A stretch of 64,000 nucleotides of DNA from Candida dubliniensis CD36 (lineage: Eukaryota > Ascomycota > Pichiomycetes > Serinales > Debaryomycetaceae): positions 1,550,001 through 1,614,000 of the forward strand of contig NC_012860.1 of assembly GCF_000026945.1 (NCBI RefSeq). The letters run 5' to 3'. The translations under genes were made by a program, and so were the position numbers. Positions 39,628 to 51,100 of this stretch are shown here, one piece after another (position 1 is the stretch's first letter; every line of letters starts with the position of its first letter). The notes beneath the pieces were generated by a model. That model searched no databases and was not told the DNA's origin. It worked only from the letters and a program-made list of their open reading frames with translations.

Positions 39628-41430
39628 TTATCTATATCCAGTCATTTTCATATAGGACATCTTAGACTTTTCGTCATTGAATTGGATTTCAATTTCTTCT
39701 TCATCTTCGTCCATTTCTTGTTGCTCATCATCATCTGAAACAACCACCCTTTTCCTTTTATCTACTAGACCAACAGTTTTTTGCTTTCCCGCAAGATTCT
39801 GCAACGGACGGGACGTACTCAAAGAGTGATTTGCAACACGTTGATCGTAATTTTGTAAAGTTCTGATATTTGTATTCCATTTTGCAACTTTCGACTGGCG
39901 ATCCTGTTTAGACGTAGATAATGACTTATGACTAGATGTTTTAACACTCAAATCATGCAACTCCCGTGCTCGTGATTTTTCACTCAGCTTGCTGCCGAAC
40001 GGGGTACTGTTTTGGTTCAAAGACGCACCCGTTGGGTCAAACCCGATATGTGAAAGCATTGTGTTCGTGAACCCCTTGCTCTTCAGATGATCACTCGCAA
40101 ATTTGTCAGTTGCTTCCCTTTTTTTGGATAATTGTAAATTGTTTAACAATGAAGCCGAACCTAATTTCGATAGCTTTTGTTCAAGCATCTCATTTGCCTT
40201 ATCGTCTATTAGTTTCCGCCGTTTGATTTGAGTTTGTAGTACTTTCGGATCCTGATACCTTTTTGGATCAAGAGGCGAACCGTAGCTTGTCCCTATAACA
40301 GTACTCTCTTCGTTATATTGCTTGATAAAGCCCGAACCGCTTTTAGTCATGTACATTTTTTTCTTATCTTTTTGTGGGGATCTAATCGAGACACTTCCAT
40401 TCAATTCCATTCTGGTACTAGACCTAAATTTCATATCCAAATGGATATCGCAAAATTCTTGTGTCCTTGTGTTGATGGCTCTTTTGCATCTGGTGTTGTC
40501 TAGCTTTCTCGTGAACTTGCAAAACCCAAAATCTCTCAACGACCCTATCTCTAAAATACTCGACACATTGGAGTTGTCTACTTTCAAATTGAACCCAGAC
40601 TGAAACTGGGACTTGCCAACTTGTATTTCATACTTGTTAATCAATGGATTTAATATGAACAATAAATCACCCGGTTGGACCTTCCCGTTTTTCTGGAATG
40701 CATTATCGAAAAGCATCAAGTCTACAGAATTCATAAAATTTCCAACCTTCAACTTGATGTATTTGGAGTTGTTGGCAGCAATCTGTATTGGCTCTTTGCG
40801 CAATACAAAGGCAACAAGACACCAATTACAATACTTGGGTTCAGCATAGTTGTTTGATTTATGAGTTTTGGCCAAAAACTTGTCAATTTTAAGGAACTTC
40901 ATGTTGCTATCAGTTTCGGCAATGATTTTAGCAATTTGCGGTTGGGCAAGGTATCTTCTGCGCAAATAAAGTTTGGATATCGGTTCTAGGTCATCAACGA
41001 CGTCCTTCGGCGTATAAGTATACTTTTCCAATTGAAACTCAAACTTCCTCTTACTAAAATCTATTTTATGATCATCTTCTTCACTGACTTTATTACTTGT
41101 CTCGTAGAGCTTGTTTAAAAAACTTGATTCTTTTACCTTGGAATCTCGATGATCCTTCCCGGTAAATAGCCTTTGCTTCGGTTCTTCTGCTACCTTATCC
41201 AAGTGAACTTTAACCTTTTCTGGGGTTCTTGGGATCTCCGGCTGATGCAATTTCTTTTTATTCGGCATGTCTTCCAGTGGTGACTGTGAACGACGTTTTT
41301 TCAAGGCTTTGCTCTTTTTTATTTCTGCATATTTCAACTCAAACTCCTTCACCAAGTCTTTCAATTCATCTGATGAATCTTCTGTTAGCACATCATCAGA
41401 GTCAATCTGTTGGTCCCTGGGGTCATTCAT
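39628..41430 (-). CDS. MCM10: DNA replication initiation factor Mcm10
   Basis: A 600-residue nuclear protein needed to activate the CMG helicase at origins. The conserved core is an OB fold (about 200-290, YCNWCLVAFVLRKEPIQI to GDLLFILNPLINKYEI) followed at about residue 303 by the Mcm10 CCCH zinc finger (FCKFTRKLDNTRC ... EFCDIH). The N-terminus is charged and coiled-coil-like, and the C-terminus is Lys/Arg/Ser-rich with an acidic patch (DDDEQQEMDEDEEE). The set and order of domains match fungal Mcm10. Its start is 200 bp from the divergent COG3 gene. The function is by family; nothing suggests damage. Confidence 0.85.
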   Translation of the reverse strand: MNDPRDQQIDSDDVLTEDSSDELKDLVKEFELKYAEIKKSKALKKRRSQSPLEDMPNKKKLHQPEIPRTPEKVKVHLDKVAEEPKQRLFTGKDHRDSKVKESSFLNKLYETSNKVSEEDDHKIDFSKRKFEFQLEKYTYTPKDVVDDLEPISKLYLRRRYLAQPQIAKIIAETDSNMKFLKIDKFLAKTHKSNNYAEPKYCNWCLVAFVLRKEPIQIAANNSKYIKLKVGNFMNSVDLMLFDNAFQKNGKVQPGDLLFILNPLINKYEIQVGKSQFQSGFNLKVDNSNVSSILEIGSLRDFGFCKFTRKLDNTRCKRAINTRTQEFCDIHLDMKFRSSTRMELNGSVSIRSPQKDKKKMYMTKSGSGFIKQYNEESTVIGTSYGSPLDPKRYQDPKVLQTQIKRRKLIDDKANEMLEQKLSKLGSASLLNNLQLSKKREATDKFASDHLKSKGFTNTMLSHIGFDPTGASLNQNSTPFGSKLSEKSRARELHDLSVKTSSHKSLSTSKQDRQSKVAKWNTNIRTLQNYDQRVANHSLSTSRPLQNLAGKQKTVGLVDKRKRVVVSDDDEQQEMDEDEEEIEIQFNDEKSKMSYMKMTGYR

Positions 41431-41630
41431 TTGTGAACTAATTTAACGGCTCTTTCCCTGCCAGTATACGCGTTGGAATTGAAAGACTGGAAAAAAACCA
41501 AAGAAAGAAAAAAAAATGCGTTGTTTCATTTAAGACAAGACAAAATGCTGGTAAAAAAAAACAACAACAACAATTACAGAATTAATAGAACTAATAAACC
41601 AACAAAACACACTGCTAATTTGTTATTTCC

Positions 41631-44162
41631 ATGACTAGAGGTAGAAGCAAATCAATTGTACAAAAGATAGCCAATGATGTACCGAAACTCAACAATTCAG
41701 AAAATGCTTTAGATTACTTGCTAAAGGAAAATGGTGGTGAAAATAACCTTACTCATACCTCTACTACTTACAAAATGTCACGATCCAAGTCTCTCTCACA
41801 AGAGGGTGAGAATAAAAATATAGAGCTGGAGAAAGCCCGTGTTGTGGAATCAATTACATATCCATTTACTAATGATGAATTCCAAAAGATTGAGTATGAC
41901 AACATTAACTCGTACGACTACGATACCATTTTGAAGCCCAGAGATATTTCGCATATCACAGACTTGCAATTGGATAATATTTTGAATTTTAAAAGTATGG
42001 TCCAAAGAAATAAAGTTGAAATTGGATTGTTTGTTAGTGAAACAAATGAAGTTTTGTCTAGTGTCGAAACGCTTTTATCGAAGTACAACAGAATCTCAAA
42101 TGAAACTCTTGATTTCGACAGAAGGGCCAACGAGCTATTGGAATTGCAGAACCTCAACCAGACAAAATACGACGAAATCAATAGTTATTTGCAACACTTT
42201 GAGCAATTGGATTTTATAACGAAAAATTTGTCTAGGTCAGGATCTCATTTGTTGAGCCTGAAAAGAGAGTTTTTCATCGATGTAGTTTTAAGCAAGCTTG
42301 ACACTGCATTGGACTTTATTGCTCAACATCCACAGTTTAAGGAATCTGAAATATATGGCAGTAGGTTCAGACAGTGCATGACTCGTGCCTTGACGTTGAT
42401 CAAAAACTATCTAAACAATGAGTTGAAATCGGTTGCCGATTCAATAAATAAAAAGTTGCACCAAAATAAGTTGGATTCACATTCTGTGAGTTTGACCATT
42501 GATTTATTGATATACAATGAATATAACAGCTATTTGAAATACAATCAGAGCAATTTCAATCAGTTGATTTGTGAAATGCAAAAAAGAGCTCATGACCATT
42601 CAGAATACAACGGGTTGATTGAAGAAGTCTTGAACAAATATTTTGAGGATAGGTTAGTATTATTGAGACAATATATTGATAAAACATCGAGCGTTAACTC
42701 GGTATTTACTGGCAGCAATTTCAATTTGGTTCAGACTTGTCAAGATCAGATATATTATTTTGAAAAGTTAATTGAAAGAGAGTATTTGTTGTTCAACAAA
42801 TTCTTTGTTCCTGGACAATCGGCTGATTATATCGAAAGTGCATTTTATGAGTTTTTGAAGAAAGTTTTGGAACCTTTATACGATGCCGAGAGACTACTTG
42901 TTTTAAAAGAGCTGAATATTGGTAGTTTGTGTCAATTGACAACATTGTTGCAAAAGTACTACGAGTTTGATGACGGCAATTATAGAAGTGACGGGTATTT
43001 AGAAGATGCAAACAGCTCAGTTGTGACAAATGGGAAATCTATCAAGTATGGAGTTTTGTTCCAACCGCTACTAGACGAGGCTCAAGAAAGGTTAATCTTC
43101 AGGGTACAGAATTACGTTGACAACAAATTGATGCATTTCAAACCAAGTGCTCTGGATTTAAAAATCGGAAATACGTTGAAGCGTTCTTCAAATGTAGAGG
43201 ACAAAATAAGCCCTTTGGATGTTGACTACGCTGAAAATTTGTTTCCTGATTTGTATTTGCCATTAGGAAAATCATTGACATTGTTGTCCAATATCTACGA
43301 GCTAATTAACTCAATGGTTTTTGATGATTTGGCACATTATATTGTGCATGCATGTATTGAGCTACTCAAGGGCGGGTTCTTACCTCTCGCAATAGGCCAC
43401 ATGGGCCCTGTCGATGGGCAATTAGTTTATCTTAGTAACTTGGTTATTTTGAGGAATCAAATCAACAATTTTGATATCCAATACACCAGGACTGACTACA
43501 CAATTGATTTCACAAGCGGTTTGAGCGATATTTGGCAGTTGATAAAGGATCGGAATTTTGGCTTTAACAATCGTGGTATTTTAGATTTGGCGTCCAAGGC
43601 AGCACCAAAAATTATTAACAATATGATAGATGCCAACTATGAAATAGAATTTGAGCTTAGAAGCGCCGTAACTCAATTTATCGATGAGTGCTCGAGAACA
43701 ATTTGTTATCCATTGTTGCTGGACGATTTTGATTCTGGTAACCTAGTGGCCGTCACGTCTGCATTCAAAGACAATTTGATCTCGAACATTCCTGTCTATT
43801 ACAGTCGTATTAAGCTGGTGATTAGAGATCCTGTTGTAACCCAATTTTTAATGAGTAATCTATCCGGCTTATTGGTTGCAACCTACGAAGACTTCTACAA
43901 CAAAATAGATGAAAAACTGGAAACGATGGATGTTTTGCTGAAAGATCAGCTAAACGATATCATGGATGTGGATACAACCTATGCATTCATAACCGATATG
44001 ATAGTACAGCTTGGTGATGATAGTGAGTTGAAAAGCAAGGCCAACACTCCAGAATTCAACGAGGAGATCTTAAGTAGTCTACAGCTCGATGAACCCGTCC
44101 CTGCATCTGATTTGGGCAGTAAGCCAGCGTCCCCAAAAACAGGACTTGTAGATCCACAATAA
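41631..44162 (+). CDS. COG3: Conserved oligomeric Golgi complex subunit 3
   Basis: An 843-residue peripheral Golgi tether subunit (Sec34), part of the lobe A Cog1-4 assembly that retrieves Golgi enzymes. The N-terminal coiled coil (about 95-205) precedes IAQHPQFKESEIYGSRFRQC, which matches the human Cog3 block YISSHPNFKD-x-PIYLLKFKQC. VQTCQDQIYYFEKLIEREYLLFNKFF and VDGQLVYLSNLVILRNQI match later Cog3 segments (DGQLFLIKHLLILREQI in human). It is not Exo84, which I considered first. In-frame CTG codons occur, for example at residues 697 and 729, and would be serine. Divergent from MCM10; TFB5 converges 55 bp beyond the stop. Confidence 0.88.
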   Translation: MTRGRSKSIVQKIANDVPKLNNSENALDYLLKENGGENNLTHTSTTYKMSRSKSLSQEGENKNIELEKARVVESITYPFTNDEFQKIEYDNINSYDYDTILKPRDISHITDLQLDNILNFKSMVQRNKVEIGLFVSETNEVLSSVETLLSKYNRISNETLDFDRRANELLELQNLNQTKYDEINSYLQHFEQLDFITKNLSRSGSHLLSLKREFFIDVVLSKLDTALDFIAQHPQFKESEIYGSRFRQCMTRALTLIKNYLNNELKSVADSINKKLHQNKLDSHSVSLTIDLLIYNEYNSYLKYNQSNFNQLICEMQKRAHDHSEYNGLIEEVLNKYFEDRLVLLRQYIDKTSSVNSVFTGSNFNLVQTCQDQIYYFEKLIEREYLLFNKFFVPGQSADYIESAFYEFLKKVLEPLYDAERLLVLKELNIGSLCQLTTLLQKYYEFDDGNYRSDGYLEDANSSVVTNGKSIKYGVLFQPLLDEAQERLIFRVQNYVDNKLMHFKPSALDLKIGNTLKRSSNVEDKISPLDVDYAENLFPDLYLPLGKSLTLLSNIYELINSMVFDDLAHYIVHACIELLKGGFLPLAIGHMGPVDGQLVYLSNLVILRNQINNFDIQYTRTDYTIDFTSGLSDIWQLIKDRNFGFNNRGILDLASKAAPKIINNMIDANYEIEFELRSAVTQFIDECSRTICYPLLLDDFDSGNLVAVTSAFKDNLISNIPVYYSRIKLVIRDPVVTQFLMSNLSGLLVATYEDFYNKIDEKLETMDVLLKDQLNDIMDVDTTYAFITDMIVQLGDDSELKSKANTPEFNEEILSSLQLDEPVPASDLGSKPASPKTGLVDPQ

Positions 44163-44217
44163 AGAAATTGTACAACGCTTATCGTAATATATTTACTATT
44201 TATGAACTATGTTTGTT

Positions 44218-44427
44218 TTATTCCTCTTCAAACGGATTGTATATATTTTTGGATAGTAATCGATTTAGTTCCGATTTAACAAAGTTCACTTTATCATGTT
44301 GAATTAGCAAATGCGTTTCGTCTAATTCCTCTAGAATAATTCCCGAGCTTGAGCTATCAATCTGAATAATCAAAGCTTTGATGGATGGATCACATTGAAC
44401 TAGCACTCCTTTGCTAGCTACTAACAT
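44218..44427 (-). CDS. TFB5: TFIIH subunit Tfb5
   Basis: A 69-residue protein, the smallest TFIIH core subunit, which binds and stabilises Tfb2 and is needed for nucleotide excision repair. The sequence closely follows yeast Tfb5 through KGVLVQCDPSIKALIIQID, ILEELDETHLLI and ELNRLLSKNIYNPFEEE. Length is normal (72 in yeast). The ATG complementary to 44425-44427 gives MLVASKG where yeast has MARARKG. This is the last protein gene before the centromere-like gene-free region. Confidence 0.95.
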   Translation of the reverse strand: MLVASKGVLVQCDPSIKALIIQIDSSSSGIILEELDETHLLIQHDKVNFVKSELNRLLSKNIYNPFEEE

Positions 44428-45645
44428 TGGTGGAGTTGATCTTGGATGAAACTGGTGCTAAGAGATAGGTTATAGGATGAATGTGCAAATTATAGGTGGA
44501 TTTCTAGTATTATTCTCATTTATGTCTAATTAGCTAAAATGCCTGGGACCGATTCTATTTGCAACGGACGGTGATTCGATCAGTTAAAAACCAATTATTC
44601 GAATTTTCAATTACTTTACTTTCTTAATTTTCGTTGAATTTTTTTTTTTTTTTGGTCTATTTTTTCACGAATTTCTTATTAAGATCCCACGAAAAAAAAA
44701 ATACCGCCAACCAAAATTCTTGTACTTGGTGTTCGAGTCCAGATAACCACACCTATCTGGTTCTTAATAAGCCAATTGGCTTTTATTGAAAGCAAACAAA
44801 ATGAGATATTGGATTCTCTGTTCATAGCAATATTTTTTCAAGAATGCATGGTGTATTGCCTTTTCATGAACATGCAGTTCTAGACTAGTTCCAATAAGCA
44901 AATTTACCACAGTATCCAAAGCACTAGTATTTGTCTTGTGACTAAGCAGTAGTATTGCTAATGAGGACATGTGGTAATTAGTTACAAAAATTGCTTTTCT
45001 AAGATGGTTAACTGGTTTTATTCTGATCGTGTGAATTGTTTTCCTGAACCACTTTCTTTTTGCATAACTAGTGTCCAAAAATCAATATGATTATACCCCA
45101 ATCCAGTTTTTCACTAGATTCAAGGCACATCCAATGTAATCTTTTTAGTAAAAAAAAAAAACAGTACGGGGTTTTTAAGCTCTTTTTATATATTGTTCCA
45201 ACATAAATTTTGACAAAATCGTGTAAAATACATACTCGTTCAACACAATAAATGTCTGCCAATCTGCCAACATTGGTAACTGATCCTTGTATAAAAGCAA
45301 TTGCATTTTACGTGTTACTGGTCCTTGTACTACTTCTCTTGTGCTAGCAGTGTTCTCAACAGATCTTTTCCATTTTTAACCCTACCAGTCCTTGTTAAAA
45401 CGTCGCCCACGTATTTCTTTGATGCTATACTGGCATACACTATTCTTTCTGCACCTCATCAAGGCTGAGACGGTACCAAAACTTGAATTTGCTGATGTAC
45501 AATCAAAAACTTGTTTTGACTTGATAGGTCTTGTTACTCTTCATATCTTCCCTATTCTTTCTCACAATCTGGAGTAAAAATGCTACCAAGTTGACCTTTA
45601 CATCTCTCTAAGATCAATCCTCATGTGAATTCTACGCAACATTGA
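44428..45645. promoter_or_regulatory. Gene-free flank between TFB5 and the left inverted-repeat arm
   Basis: About 1.2 kb. The first few hundred bases would include the TFB5 promoter and have T and A runs (44640-44655, 44690-44700). Small frames up to about 105 codons have biased composition and no motifs. A GTTCGAGTCC string near 44732 resembles a tRNA B box but has no matching A box or fold. Confidence 0.5.
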
Positions 45646-45994
45646 GAGCATACAGAATACAGGTATACTGGTTTGAGTTACACGTTATTGTCATAATGAG
45701 TATTTTAAAGATGTGTTGGTATATTCTGATTTATGCTGGATGCAGTCTTTTTATTGCATCCATGGTTAAACGAAGCCTTGCGACCAACTCTATTATTTCC
45801 AAGAGCTGTTCATGTCGTAATTAGATAAGCTGAAAGTGACACGTTGTCTACTGCAAGCCAGATTAACAGAACGTGAGATCCATGGAGAGCAATCATTAGA
45901 ATACAACACCCAGCTTAGTTGTCGAGTCAGGTGTCACTAAACATGTAAATATTTAGTACCAGTTTTTGTGTGAAAAATTGATCAAATTATCAAC
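45646..45994 (+). repeat. Left arm of a long inverted repeat
   Basis: About 349 bp that reappears in reverse complement at 52847-53195 with only a small number of substitutions over most of its length. Matching segments include CAGAATACAGGTATACT at one end and CAGTTTTTGTGTGAAAAATTG at the other, the similarity fading over the last dozen bases. It is non-coding in all frames. It bounds the skewed core on its left side and resembles the inverted repeats that flank some Candida centromere cores. Confidence 0.93.
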
Positions 45995-48128
45995 GATATG
46001 CAATACAATTCCACTGACACACTCCTATCACCCCAAATTTTGATAACCATTTCAGCTGAACACAAGACTACTGCCTCATTCATATCATAAAAAATCTAAA
46101 AATAGTCCTTTTCTTAGGCCCCCCAATAAACAACAATCAACAATTTCTGCTCCTCATGCCATTACATTTACAGATAGTCATACTACAAGCCTGTCAACCC
46201 CATATGAAAAAAAAACTTCTTACAAACCAGTTCACGTTGCAACTGGCACAACTCCAGCAAACATAAACATCCCCTAAAAAAAAGCCTACATACATTTTAA
46301 ACGCTTGACATTCTCCTGCTCAACAAATTCAAAAGTTAGCTCATTTGCGAATAAGGTGATACCCACTTAATAAAAACGTACACCTTCGGCAATAAATTCT
46401 TCTTGCTTATACTCGCCTTTTCTTAATCAGGGAGATCACTTACATACCACAATAAACACCAAGCTCTTCCAAACTAAACAAAGCAATCTCGAAACTGACC
46501 TCTTTCTTTCAATAACTAATAAACGATTTGGAATACCCACAAAGTCACAAATTATACAGCAAAACCTCCTACAAAATCAATGATATCAACATTTCAAACA
46601 GGAACAAAAGAAAATCGTTTGTATCAATTGATTCTCTTCCTAATACAAACTAAACACCTTGTAATTAGTTCTTATAACCAAGAATAACTAAACAATACAA
46701 AAGCTACCAAATATTATCACGTGACCAAAGCTAAATGTCCTATCTATCCCCCCTCCGAAATCACATAAATCTGAACAGATCAGGCAACACATGACACCTA
46801 AGTTAGACTTGCAAGTAGTAATATCGGCCAACCATTTGGTACTTCACACAGCACCAAACTAAAACAGACTATATGTGAACGCTCTACATTTCTTACCTTT
46901 CATGAACACGTCAATCCAAGGAATAGAATCAACATTCCACTTATGCTATGAAACTTGACTCTTAAAATACTATCACTTCCCCCTTACCTCATGTATACAA
47001 GAAGCCTTAAAAACACTATTTCTTTTTCACAAATGCTGCAATCAACTAGAATTGCTAATACCCCTTTTTAAACGTGACACGCTCAAACATACCCACCTAT
47101 AAACATCACATAAAAATGAAACAGCATTCACTAAAGCAACCATAAAACCGAACACACTCATAACTTAACTAATACACTTCCTTCATCAAAACACTCAATT
47201 GCTAAAAAAGAACCAACTAATGAAATTGACTCAAAACAAAAACTAATCAGACCGATTCTTTAGATAAATCTTAGAATGTCCATTTCCTCACGCAACTTTT
47301 CCATACTCCTTGACAATTATTCTAGTACCAGTACTTCGGCATGAAGAAGTCTCTGATGGTCCCCGGACGTCAACTGCAAAAACAAGGAAAGTCGCCTAAA
47401 TCTTGTAAAGCGCTCAACTCTTTACGACAACTCATCTCTTCGACAAGATCAAAAGAAACGAAAACAACGAAAACCAGTAATGCTTTGCCTATCAATACAG
47501 AAAAACAAACGTCACTGTTTCAACAAAAGCCACAGTCTAAAAGCCTTAAATGAACCTATTGTGCGTTGCAATTTCTTTACCATTCTTTCCTTGTCTTCCT
47601 ACCAACCAGTGTTAAACCATGCCTGTCTCAAAACCTCATTTTTGAAGCATCTTCTATAGTAAGACTCTCCTGTTTCACACTAATTAGCTAGACAAAAGTT
47701 ACACTTTACTTCTTTATGTATACTCTGTTGATCAGCTTCCCATTATGGTGATTTTCAGAAAAAAAGCGATATATAATAATTTTTTAAACTTTCACAATAA
47801 AAGAAATATTGTTTTGACATCACTTCAATTAAATTGGCTTCTAGCTTTAAAGTTCCTCAGCTTGTAGTAAATACCCTGCTGTTGCCTATCACTACTTAAT
47901 TCAGTCACATTCCTAAAGGCATTTCAATACAACATCATTCCAAAGCTAAAACTATAATAAACTACTACTCTACAAGCGGACGGACTTGCTCGGGTCAACA
48001 GCTCAAATAAATTCCACAAGTAATAGTATAGCATGACAAACATATTCATGAACACCAGAATCGGGTGCATCTAAGAAGGGTTTTACTTTAATCATAGTTT
48101 TTTAGATGCAGCAATTGGTATCAAGGAT

Positions 48129-48149
48129 GTATATTGGAATTCAATATAC
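48129..48149. repeat. Near-perfect 21 bp palindrome at the skew switch
   Basis: Arms GTATATT and AATATAC flank a centre containing GAATTC. It lies within about 100 bp of the point where C-excess changes to G-excess, so it is a candidate landmark at the middle of the core. Confidence 0.6.
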
Positions 48150-51100
48150 CATAAGAATTAGACCGAAAAAACTACAGTTTGACTTTACTCGACACTTGCG
48201 TATATTTTCTTAGAATATTCAGTTTGCACAACAATTTAATTATCAAAGCAGGATTCGTGCTGACTATAGGTGATAAACCCTACTGAGGTCAGGAAAGCTA
48301 ACAAGTTTTTCCTACTATCCGTATTTGACGGGTGCAAGGTTATATTGTAAAACTGGTATAACAAAAGTGGCCCTATCAGTATTGTTAATATTTAGTTTGG
48401 CAATGGTTAACATAGTTGTATTTATTGTATTTTGATTGGGTCAATCGAAACGAACATATGAGATGCTTCATTTGCTTTGCTCAACAAGTAATCATTTCAC
48501 TGCTTAATGCAGTATTTGATTCTATTTTAAAGAATTGGGCCCGCAGAGCTGCCAAACTTAGTTTACGTCTGTAAAAGATTATGTGTTGATTTGTATGCTA
48601 GTGTTTAGGCTCGTTGACTTTTCCACATAAATACTATATTAGTTCTTAGTCATTATAGCAGTCACACAGTATCGCATTGCGATCTTCTCCTTTCTTTTGA
48701 TTGTGTTGATGATATGCAGAAGCTTAAAAAACTAAATATTCTTATCACCCTTGTGTTGATGCGAAGACAATAATTCATATTACTTTTATAGTTGGGATTT
48801 GCAATCTCATAAACACTTTTGATTCAAGTTAAAGAGGTAATGAAGTAAGAGTCTGACTATTGGAGTAGGGAAATGGTTTTGCTGTATTTGGCTATATTGT
48901 TTCAGTTCTAACATGAGCGTATTGATAGCAGTGTATTTGTGATATAGGAGACTCTAGGTGCCATTTTGTGCTTGTTTATGTAGAGAATTACTGATGATTG
49001 TGTGAGGGCATATAGATGCACTTTATTGAGAATCGATGTTGAGAATAAAGTAAAGTTTGGGTAGCATTATCTTGTTAAAAGTTGCAGTGCATTGTACGAG
49101 GTAAGCTCCAATGATGATCTGGCGAGGTTTATAGATATTGCTCAAGTCTGCTTGTGTCAGGAATGCTTCGTTTTGTTGGGATATGATTTCCAATGATTCT
49201 GAGCCTGGTGCAGTTGGGCAACCTAAATGAATTGATGGAGGTGGGTTTGAAGTTGTCTCGGATCAGTTGCAAGCGATTATTTAGAGATGCCGGTTATCGT
49301 TTGGTAAAAGTAAGACATGATTAACACGGTATGAATTGATAGCTTGTGTAATGCTTGTATCGTGGAAAAAAAATGGGAGGTGAATGAGTTTTAACAAAGT
49401 CTTTGTAATTTATAAAGTTGAAGTTCACTGTTTTATATGTTTACTGTTTTGAGACTGTTGGAAGGTAGGGGATACGTTATTGGGATTTAGTTTTTGGTCT
49501 CGCCATAGTTGTTATTGTTGTTGTCAGTTTAGTGGATGCTTCAAAACTGGAAGGACTAGATTGTTTGGTTTTGATTGAGTTCTCTTTGTGGGTACTGTAG
49601 GTTTGCTATTGATGATGATTATAGAACAAGATTTTTTGACAAAGAGTCAAGGATGTCTTATTAGTGTACAAGAGACGTAGTCAGGTCAAGGTTGATTGAT
49701 TGTAGTTAGGATTGCTATATTGTATTGTTAGAATATTTTTTTGTCCAGTTGAAAGTGAGCACTCATTGTGATCGATTGAATAGCTTATATTTGAAAAGGA
49801 TTTGAAGACTAGGACTGTTCTGCCGAGATGATTGTGTGTGAGAGAATATGGAAGGGGCGCTGATTAACAAGTAGGCTGAAAAACTATATGTTGTTGTTAG
49901 TATTGGTGGGGATGAAAGAGGAATGAAAACTTCAATACGTGGTCTCCTTCGACGTCAGACGACATGAGATAGAGTCAGTGGTATATGCAAAATTGAGGAA
50001 GGTTTGCCAAGTTAAATAGTATATGAAGATGTTTGACTGATAATCTTTCTACAGATACAAAGGTTTAGTGTCATGATTCATGTAGATGGGATATATTTAT
50101 CATTGCCTCAAAGTGGATTATCCTAGTGTGTTTGCATTTGAAGAAATGGAATTAGAGTTTCTTACCAGTGGGAAGTAGAAAAAGCACTTACTAGATGAGA
50201 CAATTTGCGCTTTACTTGAGTTTATAGAGTTATGAGTGCATTGCGTGAATGAATGTCATTGAAATAGTCACTCGGTTGTTGGCAATTATTGGTTACTATG
50301 TGTTTTTCCGATGGCAGAGTTATAGTGGTATTGTATGAATGATTCAAATCTGTCACGTAGTCATGTCAACATGGAGGGAGGGTTCCCCAGACAGATTGAA
50401 TCTGACCGTTAGATAATATAGTAACTTAGGCTTAACCTATTTTATATTGGTTTAGACAACAAGAATTTGCAGAATATATTGATCGCAAGCGAAGCACGAA
50501 ATGACGCTTAGATGTCTAACTAATTCCCCCATTCGTTGGGAGATTTGCTACATAAATAGAATAGCTGCACTTCCCTTTACTATTATATACTTATTGGATA
50601 GGGTCTAGCTGGTTTTAGAGGACAATGCGAAGTGACAATTCAATTTCTGGTTGCTATATTCAATTGGTGAGCTATAGAGCGTATTTGAGAGATAAGGGGA
50701 ATGGTGGTCGAACAGACATTGTTTCATTTACATTGGTTAGATCAATGTCCACTTGAGCTGAATTGCTCGGCTGTGTGACAATCAAGCCCTAATATTTTCT
50801 GTTAGTAGGAATATGCCCAGATTTAAAATTCAGGACATAGTGAATCTCAGAAATTTTACACTTAGATCTCAGAAGTCGTAAAATCTAACTAAGACTAAAG
50901 CTTGTAAACAACTGACAGTGCTTCAGATACCAAACTTGGAAAAATTACGTGGAATCTATTGGGGATGAACAATGGTTCAGCACTATTAAAAGATTACACG
51001 GAGCCTCGGACCAGTTCATCATTAAAGCGTTTGCCATTCTTGGTAACACTAAATATACAGGGAACCACACCAACTCGATAGCCGGTGGTAATATCAAATG

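Noticed and set aside
41631..44162. Exocyst subunit Exo84 as the identity of the 843-residue protein
   Set aside because: Comparison with remembered family blocks showed the HPxFK ... FRQC and DGQLVYLSNLVILR segments of Cog3 and no Exo84 PH domain.
44725..44745. GTTCGAGTCC string resembling a tRNA B box
   Set aside because: No A box at suitable distance and no cloverleaf could be folded on either strand.
47341..47553. 70-codon Lys/Ser-rich frame in the core
   Set aside because: Its composition follows the local A/C-rich skew; no motif, and open frames of this size are expected by chance here.
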